Positions 7,720 to 16,981 of a stretch of 64,000 nt of DNA are shown here, piece after piece. Both the position numbers and the translations under genes were made by a program. Each line of letters opens with the position of its first letter. Position 1 is the stretch's first letter. This DNA is from Corynebacterium matruchotii (lineage in GTDB: Bacteria; Actinomycetota; Actinomycetes; Mycobacteriales; Mycobacteriaceae). Below the pieces are notes generated by a model, which was not told the origin of the DNA, made no database searches, and saw only the letters and a list, made by a program, of their open reading frames with translations. The stretch is from assembly GCF_011612265.2 (NCBI RefSeq), contig NZ_CP050134.2, positions 1,116,001-1,180,000 on the forward strand, written 5' to 3'.

Positions 7720-8931
7720 ATGAAATCATCATCATCCGTTCGTATTCTTACCCCGGATCTTGCTCGTGGCGCGGCCCTTCTAGGGATTGCTATCGCTAAC
7801 GGTATTACCGCGTGGAGCTTAAGGAGCGGCGATGCCCCACAGGGATACCACAGGACGCTCTCCGGGATCATCGTCAATAATTCGCTGTGGGACAAGCTCA
7901 CCATCATCTTGGCAGACATGTTTGTGCACACCAGGGGCCTGCCCATGTTCGCCACCCTGTTAGGCTACGGGGTGGGCATGATCCTGGTTCGGGAACAACG
8001 CAAGGGCGCCACCAAGAAACAATGCCGCGCAATCCTGCTGCGCCGCTATGGGGCGTTGATCCTTTTTGGTCTCCTGCACATGGTCTTTCTCTTCTACGGG
8101 GACATCATGTTCAATTATGGCCTCATCATATTGGTGTTGGTTATCCCCATGCGCAACGCCAAGAATAAAACCCTGCTCATCACCGCCGGGGTGTTATTCG
8201 TCTTAGCCATGGTGATGAATAGTGCCCTGTGGTCCTACCTGGACATGAACGCAGTACTATTGCACGGCTATGGTCACGGCTATGTGCAGGACCAATTGGT
8301 CCGGGGCGCATCCTTGGCCTTTATGTATAATTTTCTCCAGTTCCCGTATATCCTCCCCCTGGTAGGATCGGTGATCCTCATTGGATTCGTCGCCGGCCGC
8401 AATGGGGTGCTAGAGCATCCTGAACAGTTCCGCACCCCCATGCGGATTGCCGCCGCCATCACCGTGATTATTGTGATCGCGGTTGGTTTGCCGGTAGGGT
8501 TGGCCAGCCTTGGGATTCTTGGGCATGAAAAGTTCTTCTATATCCTCAACTCGCTTGTGGGCATGGCCTCGGGGCCGGGAACCGTGGTGTGGATTTCGTG
8601 GATTGCCGGTTGGGTGGAACGTCGCAAGTTCACTGATACGCTGCCCATCCGCATGCTCACCGCCTTGGGGCGCATGTCCATGACTGGTTACGTGCTGCAA
8701 TCGGTCATATTCATCTTCATCATGACCCCCTGGTTCCTGGGCATCGGTTCCGGGCAGTCCGTGGCCATAGTGGCGGTGACCGCGACCGGTATTTGGCTGG
8801 TCACTCTTGTCTTCGCCTACCTGTGGTCACTCACAGGTAACCGCGGACCATTAGAGATTGCCCACCGGAGCATTGGATACAAAAAGAATCGGGTGTATGG
8901 TGAAACCCCGCAACTAGCACCAGCTTCGTAA
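7720..8931 (+). CDS. DUF418 family multi-spanning membrane protein (copy 2)
   Basis: 403 residues, collinear with the gene at 6434: RILTPDLARGAALLGIAIANG, HTRGLPMFATLLGYGVGMIL, a C-terminal ALGRMSMTGYVLQSVIF and GPLEIAHRSIGY. The high similarity over the whole length shows tandem duplication. The middle (about residues 140-200) is the most divergent part, so the copies may have different substrates. It lies between DUF4190-like genes. An 80-base gap separates the two copies, without a visible terminator. Confidence 0.85.
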   Translation: MKSSSSVRILTPDLARGAALLGIAIANGITAWSLRSGDAPQGYHRTLSGIIVNNSLWDKLTIILADMFVHTRGLPMFATLLGYGVGMILVREQRKGATKKQCRAILLRRYGALILFGLLHMVFLFYGDIMFNYGLIILVLVIPMRNAKNKTLLITAGVLFVLAMVMNSALWSYLDMNAVLLHGYGHGYVQDQLVRGASLAFMYNFLQFPYILPLVGSVILIGFVAGRNGVLEHPEQFRTPMRIAAAITVIIVIAVGLPVGLASLGILGHEKFFYILNSLVGMASGPGTVVWISWIAGWVERRKFTDTLPIRMLTALGRMSMTGYVLQSVIFIFIMTPWFLGIGSGQSVAIVAVTATGIWLVTLVFAYLWSLTGNRGPLEIAHRSIGYKKNRVYGETPQLAPAS

Positions 8932-8944
8932 CCACCAGTGTCCA

Positions 8945-8991
8945 CGCCCCAATGATGCTCTCCCCATGAATGTGGGGGAGTGGTTGGGGCG
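8945..8991 (+). terminator. Nested hairpin, probable terminator after DUF418 copy 2
   Basis: CGCCCCA (8945-8951) pairs with TGGGGCG (8985-8991), and inside it CTCCCC (8960-8965) pairs with GGGGAG (8975-8980). No U-run follows, so termination is inferred from stem strength and position alone. Confidence 0.45.
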
Positions 8992-9132
8992 GCATCCCTA
9001 GGATTCCGCAAGCTGATAGGCGCTAAAAACATGCGGGTGTGGGTAATATGTGAAGATTTGCTGGGTGGATATCTTCTGCCATGTCTGGTGGATATGCCAA
9101 AATATAAGTGACCAATAGGAGAAACATAACTA

Positions 9133-9807
9133 ATGACGTATCCCGACAATCCGCAACAACCACATAGTAATCCTTACGACAAAGCTTACCCAGTATCCCC
9201 CTTCGAATCCGAACCGCAACAGGCGCAACAACAGCAACCTCCACAGCAGGTGCAGCAACCGCAGCCACAACAACAGCCTCAACAGTGGCAGCAGAACCAG
9301 CAGCAAGCCCCCTGGCAGGGGCCGCCCATGCCACCGCAAGGGGCGTCGCAAAGCGGCAGCATAGGTGCGCAACCTGCGCAACCAAATCCCATGGCTTACG
9401 GGCCAAACATGCAGCCGCCGCAGCAGGTCCCGTATACCGCCAACCCCTATGCGCCCGCGCCGGTGGCGGTGGATCCGCAGAACAAGAACTACCTGGGGCT
9501 GGTTGCCATGATTATGGGGGTGCTATGTGTTCCCTCGCTGATATTCATAGGGTGGTGGCCGCCCACTATTGCAATAGTGACCCTGGCGGTTTCCATTGTG
9601 GCATTCGTGCGCCGCAAAAACTATGTGGAGCAAAACCGTATGACCGGCTTCGCCATTACCGGCCTGGTGCTTTCCAGCGTGTGCATCGCCATTATCGCTG
9701 TCGGATTTTTAATCTATGCGGTGGTAGAAGCAACCGATAGTAACACCTATGATAATTATGATAATTACCGCAGCTACCTCCCCGACAACAGCCTCGAAGA
9801 CGCCTAG
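9133..9807 (+). CDS. DUF4190-like membrane protein with Q/P-rich N-terminus (paralogue 4)
   Basis: 224 residues. Residues 1-~115 are very rich in Q, P and N (many QQ/PQ runs, then PYTANPYAP), probably a disordered cytoplasmic arm. Then come three membrane helices with the loop RRKNYVEQNRMTGFAITGLVLS, matching the other paralogues. The tail differs: it lacks the two cysteines and is Y/N/D-rich (YDNYDNYRSYLPD). AGGAG lies 11 bases before the ATG. Function unknown; the arm may bind a cytoplasmic partner. Confidence 0.7.
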   Translation: MTYPDNPQQPHSNPYDKAYPVSPFESEPQQAQQQQPPQQVQQPQPQQQPQQWQQNQQQAPWQGPPMPPQGASQSGSIGAQPAQPNPMAYGPNMQPPQQVPYTANPYAPAPVAVDPQNKNYLGLVAMIMGVLCVPSLIFIGWWPPTIAIVTLAVSIVAFVRRKNYVEQNRMTGFAITGLVLSSVCIAIIAVGFLIYAVVEATDSNTYDNYDNYRSYLPDNSLEDA

Positions 9808-9837
9808 CACAAAGGCGAATGAGCAATAGCATAAAAT

Positions 9838-9874
9838 CACCCCCACCAGTTGGAAACCGCAACCGGTGGGGGTG
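9838..9874. terminator. Bidirectional terminator between paralogue 4 and sigA
   Basis: CACCCCCACC (9838-9847) and GGTGGGGGTG (9865-9874) form a perfect 10 bp stem, with AAAATTTT on the right and an A-rich left flank. It serves both convergent transcripts. Confidence 0.75.
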
Positions 9875-9901
9875 AAAATTTTCCCGCTAATAGTCTGGCG
9901 G

Positions 9902-11728
9902 CTAGTCGAGGTAATCCCGCAGTACCTGCGACCGCGACGGGTGCCGCAGCTTCGACATGGTCTTCGACTCGATCTGCCGAATCCGCTCCCGAGTCACCCC
10001 ATACACCTGACCGATCTCGTCCAGGGTGCGGGGCATGCCATCCGTCAACCCGAATCGCAGCTTCACCACGCCGGCCTCCCGCTCGGATAAGGTGTGCAAC
10101 ACGTCCTGCAACTGGTCCTGCAGCAGGGTGAACGACACCGCATCCACCGCAATCACAGCCTCGGAATCCTCAATGAAGTCGCCCAGCTGGGAATCTCCCT
10201 CGTCACCAATGGTCTGGTCCAGCGAAATTGGCTCCCTGGCGTATTGCTGGATTTCCAATACCTTATCCTCGGTGATGTCCATTTCCTTTGACAGCTCATA
10301 CGGTGTGGGCTCCCGGCCTAAATCCTGCAACAGTTCCCGCTGAATCCGGCCGAGCTTATTAATAACCTCCACCATGTGCACCGGGATACGGATCGTCCGC
10401 GCCTGATCCGCCATGGCGCGCGTGATGGCCTGGCGGATCCACCACGTCGCATAGGTGGAAAACTTATAACCCTTGGTGTAGTCGAACTTCTCTACCGCAC
10501 GAATCAACCCCAGGTTGCCCTCCTGAATCAAATCCAGAAACGCCATGCCGCGACCCGTGTACCGCTTCGCCAACGACACCACCAGTCGTAGGTTGGCCTC
10601 CAACAGGTGATTCTTCGCCTTCCGGCCATCTCGGGCGATGGCCCGCAAATCCCGCTTCACCGCGGGCGTCAGCTTTGCCTCCTTATCGCCATTGCTGTAG
10701 GCCTTCTCCATCTGCTTCATGCGGTAGTCCGCATACAGGCCCGCCTCGATGCGTTTCGCCAGCGACACCTCCTGCTCCGCATTGAGCAACGCAACCTTGC
10801 CGATCTGCTTGAGGTAGGCGCGCACCGAATCCGCCGACGCGGTAAGCTCCGCATCCTTCCGGGCCTGCCGCAGCGCAGCCGACTCGTCCTCATCCCACAC
10901 CGAGGAACTATCTTCATCTTCCTCGTCCACGGGTGGCATGGCGTCGTCATCGTCGCTGAGGTGCGGATCTATGACCGCATCCTGATCATCCTCATAGCCG
11001 TCCACATCGGAATTGCTCAACCCATTGGTCAAATCAAAGTCGGAATCCGGCTCCAGCAATGAATCCTCATCCTCAATGAGGTCATCATCCATCTTGATCG
11101 ACTTCGGCGCCACGGCTTGCTTCTTCGCGGCGGTCACCGCAGCCTTGCGGGTAGTTTTCTTCGCAGCGGTTTTCTTGGCCGCGGTCTTTTTCGCGGCAGT
11201 CTTTTTTGCCGTGGTCTTCTTGGCCGCGGTTTTCCGCGTGGTTTTCTTCGTCGCCTTCTTGGTAGTTTTCTTCGCGGTCTTCTTTGTGACCTTTTTCGCA
11301 GTTTTCTTGGCTGGTGCCGTCGGCGTATCGGCAGTAGCTGCGACATCAGCCACCGCCGTCACCTCGGTAGCATCAGTTGCAGCCGCCTTTTTGGGGGCAG
11401 CTTTCCGAGTGGTCTTTTTTGCCGTGGTTTTTTTCGCTACACTTTTCTTCGCCGCGGTTTTCTTGGTGGTGGTCTTCTTCGCCGCTGACCGACGCGCAGC
11501 AGGAGCAGTCGTGGTGGACTCTCCCGCACTAACACCAGCAGCTGGTGCCTCCGGCGTGGCCGGGGTAGCGGTACGCGGTGCTGCCTTGCGGGCAGTTGCC
11601 TTTCGGGCGGTTTTCTTTGCAACCTTCTTGGTTGCCGGTTGTGGAGTGCCGCTTGAAGCCGCCCCCTCGGTGGAGCTGCCGCCAATGCGTGCGGTTGCGG
11701 AAGTATCTGAATTCTCAGTGGCTGCCAC
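9902..11728 (-). CDS. sigA: RNA polymerase primary sigma factor SigA
   Basis: 608 residues from GTG 11728 (AAAGGG six bases upstream; the ATG at 11755 has no such site). The N-terminal ~200 residues are a K/A/T-rich, histone-H1-like tail of repeated AKKTTAKK units, followed by an acidic stretch. The C-terminal 320 residues are the sigma-70 core: region 1.2 [15 protein letters not shown], region 2 [16 protein letters not shown] then [10 protein letters not shown], region 3, and region 4 [19 protein letters not shown]. It is the housekeeping sigma factor. The lysine-rich tail is longer than usual. It is transcribed leftward, divergent from nothing close; ppgK lies behind it on the same strand. 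Confidence 0.95.
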   Translation of the reverse strand: MAATENSDTSATARIGGSSTEGAASSGTPQPATKKVAKKTARKATARKAAPRTATPATPEAPAAGVSAGESTTTAPAARRSAAKKTTTKKTAAKKSVAKKTTAKKTTRKAAPKKAAATDATEVTAVADVAATADTPTAPAKKTAKKVTKKTAKKTTKKATKKTTRKTAAKKTTAKKTAAKKTAAKKTAAKKTTRKAAVTAAKKQAVAPKSIKMDDDLIEDEDSLLEPDSDFDLTNGLSNSDVDGYEDDQDAVIDPHLSDDDDAMPPVDEEDEDSSSVWDEDESAALRQARKDAELTASADSVRAYLKQIGKVALLNAEQEVSLAKRIEAGLYADYRMKQMEKAYSNGDKEAKLTPAVKRDLRAIARDGRKAKNHLLEANLRLVVSLAKRYTGRGMAFLDLIQEGNLGLIRAVEKFDYTKGYKFSTYATWWIRQAITRAMADQARTIRIPVHMVEVINKLGRIQRELLQDLGREPTPYELSKEMDITEDKVLEIQQYAREPISLDQTIGDEGDSQLGDFIEDSEAVIAVDAVSFTLLQDQLQDVLHTLSEREAGVVKLRFGLTDGMPRTLDEIGQVYGVTRERIRQIESKTMSKLRHPSRSQVLRDYLD

Positions 11729-12066
11729 GTACGCCCTTTCGCCTGGAAAAATCATTGACTGTGGATGAAACTAGAACTACTAGATGGGTTGTGTACACCT
11801 CAGCAGCCACAAAAAGATTCCCAACCAATTGGTAAAAATTTTGATTGAAAACTACAAAAGGCGCTGAAACCGTGCTTCCCTGTCATGGACAACATGCCAT
11901 TATAAAACAAGTGCACAAAAAATGCTGACTTGATTAGTTCTCCACCCACCACCCAAGTGGCACTTTTGCTTTACGACGGGCCGAAAGGTGGATTACATCA
12001 CAAACTTACTGATGGGCCGGGGTGGCCCATCAGGGTAGCGCCTTCGGTGAGGAAGATTTCCCAATG
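11729..12066. other. sigA upstream region
   Basis: 338 bases without a gene. It contains the likely sigA promoter, which could not be assigned confidently, a perfect ACCAATTGGT palindrome (11824-11833), A/T-rich runs, and the ppgK terminator hairpin at 12009-12033. Confidence 0.5.
12009..12033 (-). terminator. ppgK terminator hairpin
   Basis: CTGATGGGCC (12009-12018) and GGCCCATCAG (12024-12033) form a perfect 10 bp stem with a 5-base loop, 34 bases past the ppgK stop on the minus strand. The following U content is weak. Confidence 0.6.
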
Positions 12067-12819
12067 CTATGGGTGCAAACCGGCTTCCACCGCCATTGCG
12101 GCGCCCACAATGCCCGCCCGATTCCGAAGCTGGGCCGGCACCACCGGAGTCTCAATCGTCAACAGTGGCACCCACTTATCCGCCTTCCGGGAAATCCCGC
12201 CCCCCACCACAAACACTGTTGGGTTAAACAGCCGCTCATACTCGTGCATCACCTTATCCACCCGGGCGGCCCACTTCTTGTAGCTCAACTCCTCCACATC
12301 CTTGATGCGGGATGACGCAATATTCTCCGCGTCCTGGCCGTCAACGATCATATGGCCCAATTCTGTGTTCGGGAACACCACACCATCTATCAGCAGTGCC
12401 GAACCAATGCCTGTACCAAACGTCAACATCATGACCGCACCCGACTTCGCCAACGGATCCCCGAAATGGGCCTCCGCCACCCCGGCCGCATCCGCATCAT
12501 TGAGCACATGCACATCCGTTCCCGGCAGATGCTTGGCGAACAACTCATGCGAATCAATCCCCACCCAACTGGGATCAATATTTGCCGCCGACAACACCAC
12601 CTTATTCTTAATCACGCTCGGCAATGTGATACCCACCGCATCCGGCCATTCGGCAATCTTTACAATTTCGGCGCAGGTGGCAGCAACCGCATCAGGGGTT
12701 GCTGGCTGAGGGGTGAATATTTTGATGCGTTCACCAATAAATTCACCAGTGTCAAGATCAACTCGGGCGCCCTTGATACCAGAGCCGCCAACATCAATAC
12801 CAAATCCAATCCGGGTCAT
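12067..12819 (-). CDS. ppgK: Polyphosphate glucokinase
   Basis: 250 residues from ATG 12819. ROK-family kinase phosphorylating glucose with polyphosphate (or ATP) in the cytoplasm, feeding glucose-6-phosphate into glycolysis. Motifs: [17 protein letters not shown] (phosphate 1), the catalytic Asp in [34 protein letters not shown] (phosphate 2), and NTELGHM. Position beside sigA and an inositol-monophosphatase gene matches other corynebacteria. Ribosome site is weak; the upstream ATG at 12858 would add 13 residues not expected in the family. Confidence 0.92.
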   Translation of the reverse strand: MTRIGFGIDVGGSGIKGARVDLDTGEFIGERIKIFTPQPATPDAVAATCAEIVKIAEWPDAVGITLPSVIKNKVVLSAANIDPSWVGIDSHELFAKHLPGTDVHVLNDADAAGVAEAHFGDPLAKSGAVMMLTFGTGIGSALLIDGVVFPNTELGHMIVDGQDAENIASSRIKDVEELSYKKWAARVDKVMHEYERLFNPTVFVVGGGISRKADKWVPLLTIETPVVPAQLRNRAGIVGAAMAVEAGLHP

Positions 12820-12893
12820 AAGGGCTAGTTTACTGAAAACCGGCAGCGCATAATACAAAATTCCTATGACTCAACCGAAGAAATGCTTGATAA

Positions 12894-12907
12894 GTGATAT
12901 TTATCAC
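12894..12907. promoter_or_regulatory. GlxR (CRP)-like palindrome
   Basis: GTGATATTTATCAC fits the GTGA-N6-TCAC core of the corynebacterial GlxR consensus, with imperfect outer bases (A and G instead of T and A). It lies in the ppgK-suhB divergent region, about 46 bases upstream of the likely suhB start, and could make either gene respond to cAMP/carbon state. Confidence 0.45.
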
Positions 12908-12946
12908 GTTCGCAATGGCGTGGGGTCCATCGGCATAATGGGTTCT

Positions 12947-13945
12947 ATGCCCTTAACCGACATGAATTATCACGATCTCCGGGTTTCCGCAATCACCCAG
13001 GCCGCCCACCATTGGGGCGGGCGTCGACAAGCGGAAATGTTCGACTACCAGTACGATACCAGCTTCCTCACCGAAGGGTTCGCAGAGCACTCTGAGGAAC
13101 AACGCTACGCCGAACTTGCCCGCACCGCCGTCACCATCGCCGCCGCCGCGGCCAAGGTCATCGCCGAACGCCGTGCCGCCATCGAAAACCTCCAGGCCGT
13201 CACCACCACCAAATCCTCCGATGTCGACCCCGTGACCATTGTCGACACCGCGGCCGAAGAAGTCATCCGCACCATGCTCACCGAGCTCCGTCCCGGCGAC
13301 GGCATGATCGGGGAGGAGGGCACCGCCACCACCGCCACCACCGGCGTCACCTGGATCGTCGACCCCATCGACGGCACCGTCAACTTCTTGTATAACCAAC
13401 CCCAATACGCGGTCTCGCTCGCCGCCGAAATCGACCACACCCCCGTCGCCGGTGTTGTCCTCAATGTTGCCACCGGACAACTCTGGGTTGCCAGTAAAAA
13501 TGGGGGCGCCATCACCCTGGGGCCGCACACCCCGCCGCGGCTGATTACCACATCCACCGAAACCAGCCTGACCCTCAGCCTGGTGGCCACCGGATTCTCA
13601 TACTCCGCCGCCCGGCGCAAAAAACAAGTCGAAATCCTGGGGGAACTTATCGGCACCATTCGGGACATTCGCCGCCGGGGAAGCGCCGCCCTCGACCTGT
13701 GCGCCGTTGCCGACGGTCAGGTAGAAGCCTATTACGAACACGCCACGAACGTATGGGACTACGCCGCGGGGGCGCTGGTCGCGTTGGAGGCCGGGGCCGT
13801 GGTGGAAACCCCCCGATATGGCAGCCCTCACCATCATGAGACCGACAAGAATCTGGTGTGGGCGTGCGCGCCGGGGATTGCCCGCCAGTTTGCGACCGTC
13901 ATGCGAAAAATTCCCACGGCGCTTCCCGACAATCAATACGGTTAA
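12947..13945 (+). CDS. Inositol monophosphatase family protein
   Basis: 332 residues from ATG 12947, which follows CATAAT by seven bases (leaderless style); ATG 13039 (301 residues) is an alternative closer to family length. Motifs of the Mg-dependent phosphatase superfamily: VDTAAEEVIRTML, GEEGT, WIVDPIDGTVNF (metal-binding DPxDGT) and NVWDYAAGALVALEAG. It hydrolyses inositol-1-phosphate or a related sugar phosphate; exact substrate cannot be told. The first ~50 residues lack family similarity and include a copy of the GTCGACAAGC word, which weakens the upstream start. It is divergent from ppgK. Confidence 0.85.
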   Translation: MPLTDMNYHDLRVSAITQAAHHWGGRRQAEMFDYQYDTSFLTEGFAEHSEEQRYAELARTAVTIAAAAAKVIAERRAAIENLQAVTTTKSSDVDPVTIVDTAAEEVIRTMLTELRPGDGMIGEEGTATTATTGVTWIVDPIDGTVNFLYNQPQYAVSLAAEIDHTPVAGVVLNVATGQLWVASKNGGAITLGPHTPPRLITTSTETSLTLSLVATGFSYSAARRKKQVEILGELIGTIRDIRRRGSAALDLCAVADGQVEAYYEHATNVWDYAAGALVALEAGAVVETPRYGSPHHHETDKNLVWACAPGIARQFATVMRKIPTALPDNQYG

Positions 13946-14396
13946 CCGGGGATAATACGCATTTTCCACCCCGTGTGAATTTACTATCATAATCGCAGCT
14001 AGTTGCCGGTTTTGCGGAAGCGTCATGAGCGGCGCTGGGTGGGGAAATATGACAACATGGCATGTTGTGCCTTAAGATGCGCCACGAAGCCAGTAAAAAC
14101 GGGAGTGATACCGGTTTTGTACTGTGGGATTGAATGACTCATAGGTCGTCGGCGACGGATAATGATCCGACGATGGTATGGGGTGGGGGTAGTCACCACT
14201 CCTACATCACATACCATTGTGAGCGACACTGAGCACATTTAGCCGCATCAGTGATAAAAAGCGTGTAAAACTATCGGCAACCTGACCAATAACGGTAGTG
14301 GCACCGCACGACGTGTTGCGCGACGGTGCTACCAGCTGGGTCGCAAGGCTTAATTTATCGTATCCATTATTAATCTGAATAGGAAGCAAAAGTCTT
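13946..14396. other. 451-base intergenic region rich in inverted repeats
   Basis: No gene is seen. It holds a perfect palindrome (14052-14068), CGTCGG/CCGACG (14147-14152, 14167-14172), and a strong hairpin GGTAG..GCACCG / CGGTGCTACC (14294-14333) with one 2-base bulge. Together these suggest structured leader RNA, an unannotated small RNA, or several operators ahead of the DUF4193 gene. Confidence 0.45.
14052..14068. promoter_or_regulatory. Perfect 17-base palindrome
   Basis: ACAACATGGCATGTTGT has 8-base perfect arms around a single G. It is about 100 bases past the inositol-phosphatase stop and about 330 bases before DUF4193. It could be a dimeric regulator site or a short hairpin; no known regulator was matched. 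Confidence 0.4.
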
Positions 14397-14690
14397 ATGG
14401 CAACCGACTATGATGCACCACGTCGTCGCGCTGAGGACGAGATCGAAACTGATTCCCTCGAAGGTCTCAAGGCGGCAGAAAACGTCACCAACGACATGGA
14501 CGACGACGGAGAAATCGTTGAACCCTTCGACCTGCCCAGCGTTGATGTTGCTGGCGAAGAACTCAACGTCACAGTGATTCCCCGCAGGGAGAACGAATTT
14601 ACCTGCTCGGTGTGCTTCCTCGTGCAGAATAATAGCCGCATCGACCACACCGAGCCCGATGGCTCCATCGTATGTAAGGACTGCGCCTAA
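14397..14690 (+). CDS. DUF4193 family protein
   Basis: 97 residues. A short acidic protein starting MATDYDAPRRR, acidic middle (DMDDDGEIVEPFDLP) and a C-terminal zinc-ribbon-like unit: ELNVTVIPRRENEFTCSVC, LVQNNSR and CKDC, i.e. two CxxC pairs. Conserved across actinobacteria next to sigA/dut; function unknown, possibly RNA polymerase or ribosome related by analogy with other small zinc-ribbon proteins. AGGAAG lies 10 bases before the ATG. Confidence 0.9.
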   Translation: MATDYDAPRRRAEDEIETDSLEGLKAAENVTNDMDDDGEIVEPFDLPSVDVAGEELNVTVIPRRENEFTCSVCFLVQNNSRIDHTEPDGSIVCKDCA

Positions 14691-14800
14691 CTCGCGTTCA
14701 CCGCTCACGCCTTCACCACCTGCCCCCGCAGTTGCGCAAACCTGATGCGGCGCGAGGGAACCTTGAGGAACCCTACATGAGGATAAGGTGATGAAGGCGG

Positions 14801-15340
14801 TTATGCGTTACGGGTGGTGACCGCAGCCTGGTCGGCGTCGGACTGTTGCTCTGGCAAAAACGCGGCCAATAACTGTTCTGGGTGCTTAGATGCCACCAAC
14901 CAATACGGTGTGGGATCCTCCGGGTCGTCGAGCACCAGCATTACCATCTCCGGCACCCACCCATGCGACACCACGAACGCCGCCGGATCCAATTGCCGGC
15001 CCATAGCATTCCGTTTAGCTGTTGCCGGCACCGCCAACGACCGCGACACCACCGTGTGCGGCAGATTCGCCTGCCCCGTCACTAACCAGCGGGTACCATC
15101 GGGGTCTTCCTCGACCACAACACTCGTGGACGACAACCACACCAACACCCACACCGCAAGCACGCTGAGCACAACCGCGGGAATATAAAGCCATAACGCC
15201 GCCCGATTCAAAGCAAACTGGGCAGAGATGAGCGCAACAATAAATGCGGCGATTAACCACCAATACCAGGGCACCCATTGACGCTCTGAATACAAAACCT
15301 TAGGTTCTGCGGTGTTCGGCTGTGCTTGCTTGTTACTCAC
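14801..15340 (-). CDS. DUF3093 membrane protein
   Basis: 179 residues from GTG 15340, chosen because TACACT (a TANNNT -10) ends eight bases upstream, suggesting a leaderless mRNA. The family signature VLYSERQWVPWYWWL is followed by two membrane helices (AAFIVALISAQF; LWLYIPAVVLSVLAVWVLVW) and a soluble PH-like C-terminal part ending HPEQLLAAF. Function unknown. Divergent from dut and convergent with DUF4193, the usual corynebacterial and mycobacterial order. Confidence 0.85.
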   Translation of the reverse strand: MSNKQAQPNTAEPKVLYSERQWVPWYWWLIAAFIVALISAQFALNRAALWLYIPAVVLSVLAVWVLVWLSSTSVVVEEDPDGTRWLVTGQANLPHTVVSRSLAVPATAKRNAMGRQLDPAAFVVSHGWVPEMVMLVLDDPEDPTPYWLVASKHPEQLLAAFLPEQQSDADQAAVTTRNA

Positions 15341-15530
15341 AGTAGCCAAGTGTACTTCAACACCCCAGGTCTTTAATCCACTTTGAAACCCATATATCTG
15401 CATGCTTGACGATGCCCAACCATAGGTGGCGACACTAGTAGTCGAGGGTGGGGGCGGGGGAGTAAGAGCGATTTCTTGACTACACTCGATTCACAACTGT
15501 ATAACCACCATGTCAAGGAGTAACCTCGCC

Positions 15531-15983
15531 GTGAATAATAACGTCATCAATCACATTCGTATCAAACGAATAGATAAAGAACTCCCCATCCCGGTACGGG
15601 TCCATACCGGTGACGCTGGCGTGGACCTATACTCCACCGAAACCTGCGTTATTCACCCGGGCGAACGCGCCCTTATAGGTACCGGCATAGCCATTGCTCT
15701 ACCTCTTGGTACAGTGGGGCTTATCCACCCCCGGTCGGGCCGAGCACTCCGGGAAGGATTAGGCATGGTCAATGCCCCAGGCACCATTGATGCCGGTTAC
15801 CGGGGCGAATTAAAAGTCTGCCTTATCAACCTCGATCCCCGCACCCCAATCCAGATCAATCGGGGAGAACGCATCGCACAACTAGTAGTCCAAAAAGTGG
15901 AACTCTTCGACTTTGCCGAAGTAGACGAATTAGACGATACGCTTCGCGGCGACCAGGGCTACGGGTCCACGGGAATTGACTAA
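15531..15983 (+). CDS. dut: dUTP diphosphatase
   Basis: 150 residues from GTG 15531, with AAGGAG 10 bases upstream; the ATG at 15510 would put the ribosome site inside the gene. Trimeric dUTPase motifs: AGVDLYS (1), [10 protein letters not shown] (2), [11 protein letters not shown] (3, catalytic Asp), [10 protein letters not shown] (4), and [10 protein letters not shown] (5, P-loop-like). It converts dUTP to dUMP and PPi, keeping uracil out of DNA and supplying dTMP synthesis. Divergent from DUF3093. Confidence 0.95.
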   Translation: MNNNVINHIRIKRIDKELPIPVRVHTGDAGVDLYSTETCVIHPGERALIGTGIAIALPLGTVGLIHPRSGRALREGLGMVNAPGTIDAGYRGELKVCLINLDPRTPIQINRGERIAQLVVQKVELFDFAEVDELDDTLRGDQGYGSTGID

Positions 15984-16052
15984 CCAACCATGACATTTCT
16001 TGACTAATATTCACCACGCATATGGTCAGGGGAAAACGAAAGGGTGAGAAAC

Positions 16053-16976
16053 ATGCCACTGTGGCCGTTCTCTAAGAAAAAAGCCGAGGATAACAACTAC
16101 GACTACGACGATAGCTACGATGATGACTTTGAAGAAGACATAGTAGACGAAGACCTCAACACCACCAGCAATACCAGCCGGGGCGGCAGCACTCGGCACA
16201 GTCACCACGCTACCGCAGGCCGCAGCTACAACAATAGTGGTGATGCGCCGGCGGAGCCAACTGATTCTGCCCCGGATACTGCCCCTGCTACCTCAACCTC
16301 TGGTGCCATCCTGGGGGACGAATACGACGAAACCCCGGACCCTGTCCACGACGCTATTGACGGCGACTCCGGCCCCTTCGATGGCGACTCGGTGAACATC
16401 GATGACTTCGACTTCTCCGATTTTTCCACCGGAATACTCAACCTGGGATCCATGCTCATCCCCCTACCGTTCAAATCCGAAGTGCAGGTAGAGATGGGCG
16501 CCGACGGCCCGAAAATGCTGCACATTTTGACCGAACACGGCCGGTGCACCCCAGTGGCGTTCGCCGCCCCCGCCCGGGCCGGCCAATGGCGAGAAACCGT
16601 GAAAGAAATCACCCAAGGCATGCGCAACGATGGCCTGGATGTGGTAGTCGAATACGGGCCCTGGGGCCGCGAAGTCGTCGGCTCCGCCCCCGGTGGCGGC
16701 GGCATTGTTCGCATCATCGGGGTGGATGGCCCCCGCTGGATGCTACGCATGACCCTCGCCGCCCCGATCGACCACGCGGACGAAATGGCAACACTCGGCC
16801 GGGAAATCACCGCCCGAACCTTTGTCATGCGCGGCAAAGACCCCATCCTGGCCGGCTCATCCCTGCCGGTTGCGCTCCCCGGCCCGCTCGCCGCCCAAGT
16901 GCAAAAAGAAATGGAACGCCGCCAAAAAGCCGCCCAGGAAGCAGCCCAGGCGGCCGACAATGATACGAAGGAATAA
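16053..16976 (+). CDS. DUF3710 family protein
   Basis: 307 residues. The ATG at 16053 (MPLWPFSKKK) is preferred over GTG 16044 because the MPLWPF start is typical. Residues 10-~120 are acidic and disordered (D/Y/E runs, S/T/P), then the DUF3710 core from GILNLGSMLIPLPF onward, with RAGQWRETVKEITQGM, GPWGREV and GPRWMLRM. A cytoplasmic actinobacterial protein of unknown function, always near dut and DUF3159. It runs five bases ahead of DUF3159, so the two are co-transcribed. Confidence 0.88.
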   Translation: MPLWPFSKKKAEDNNYDYDDSYDDDFEEDIVDEDLNTTSNTSRGGSTRHSHHATAGRSYNNSGDAPAEPTDSAPDTAPATSTSGAILGDEYDETPDPVHDAIDGDSGPFDGDSVNIDDFDFSDFSTGILNLGSMLIPLPFKSEVQVEMGADGPKMLHILTEHGRCTPVAFAAPARAGQWRETVKEITQGMRNDGLDVVVEYGPWGREVVGSAPGGGGIVRIIGVDGPRWMLRMTLAAPIDHADEMATLGREITARTFVMRGKDPILAGSSLPVALPGPLAAQVQKEMERRQKAAQEAAQAADNDTKE

Positions 16977-16981
16977 CATAG

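Noticed and set aside
11013..11768. Long plus-strand open frame rich in F, V and A opposite sigA
   Set aside because: It is the antisense of the lysine/alanine repeats of SigA; no ribosome site and no family similarity.
12953..13668. Long minus-strand open frames opposite the inositol phosphatase gene
   Set aside because: Glycine-rich shadow frames produced by high-GC codon bias on the opposite strand.
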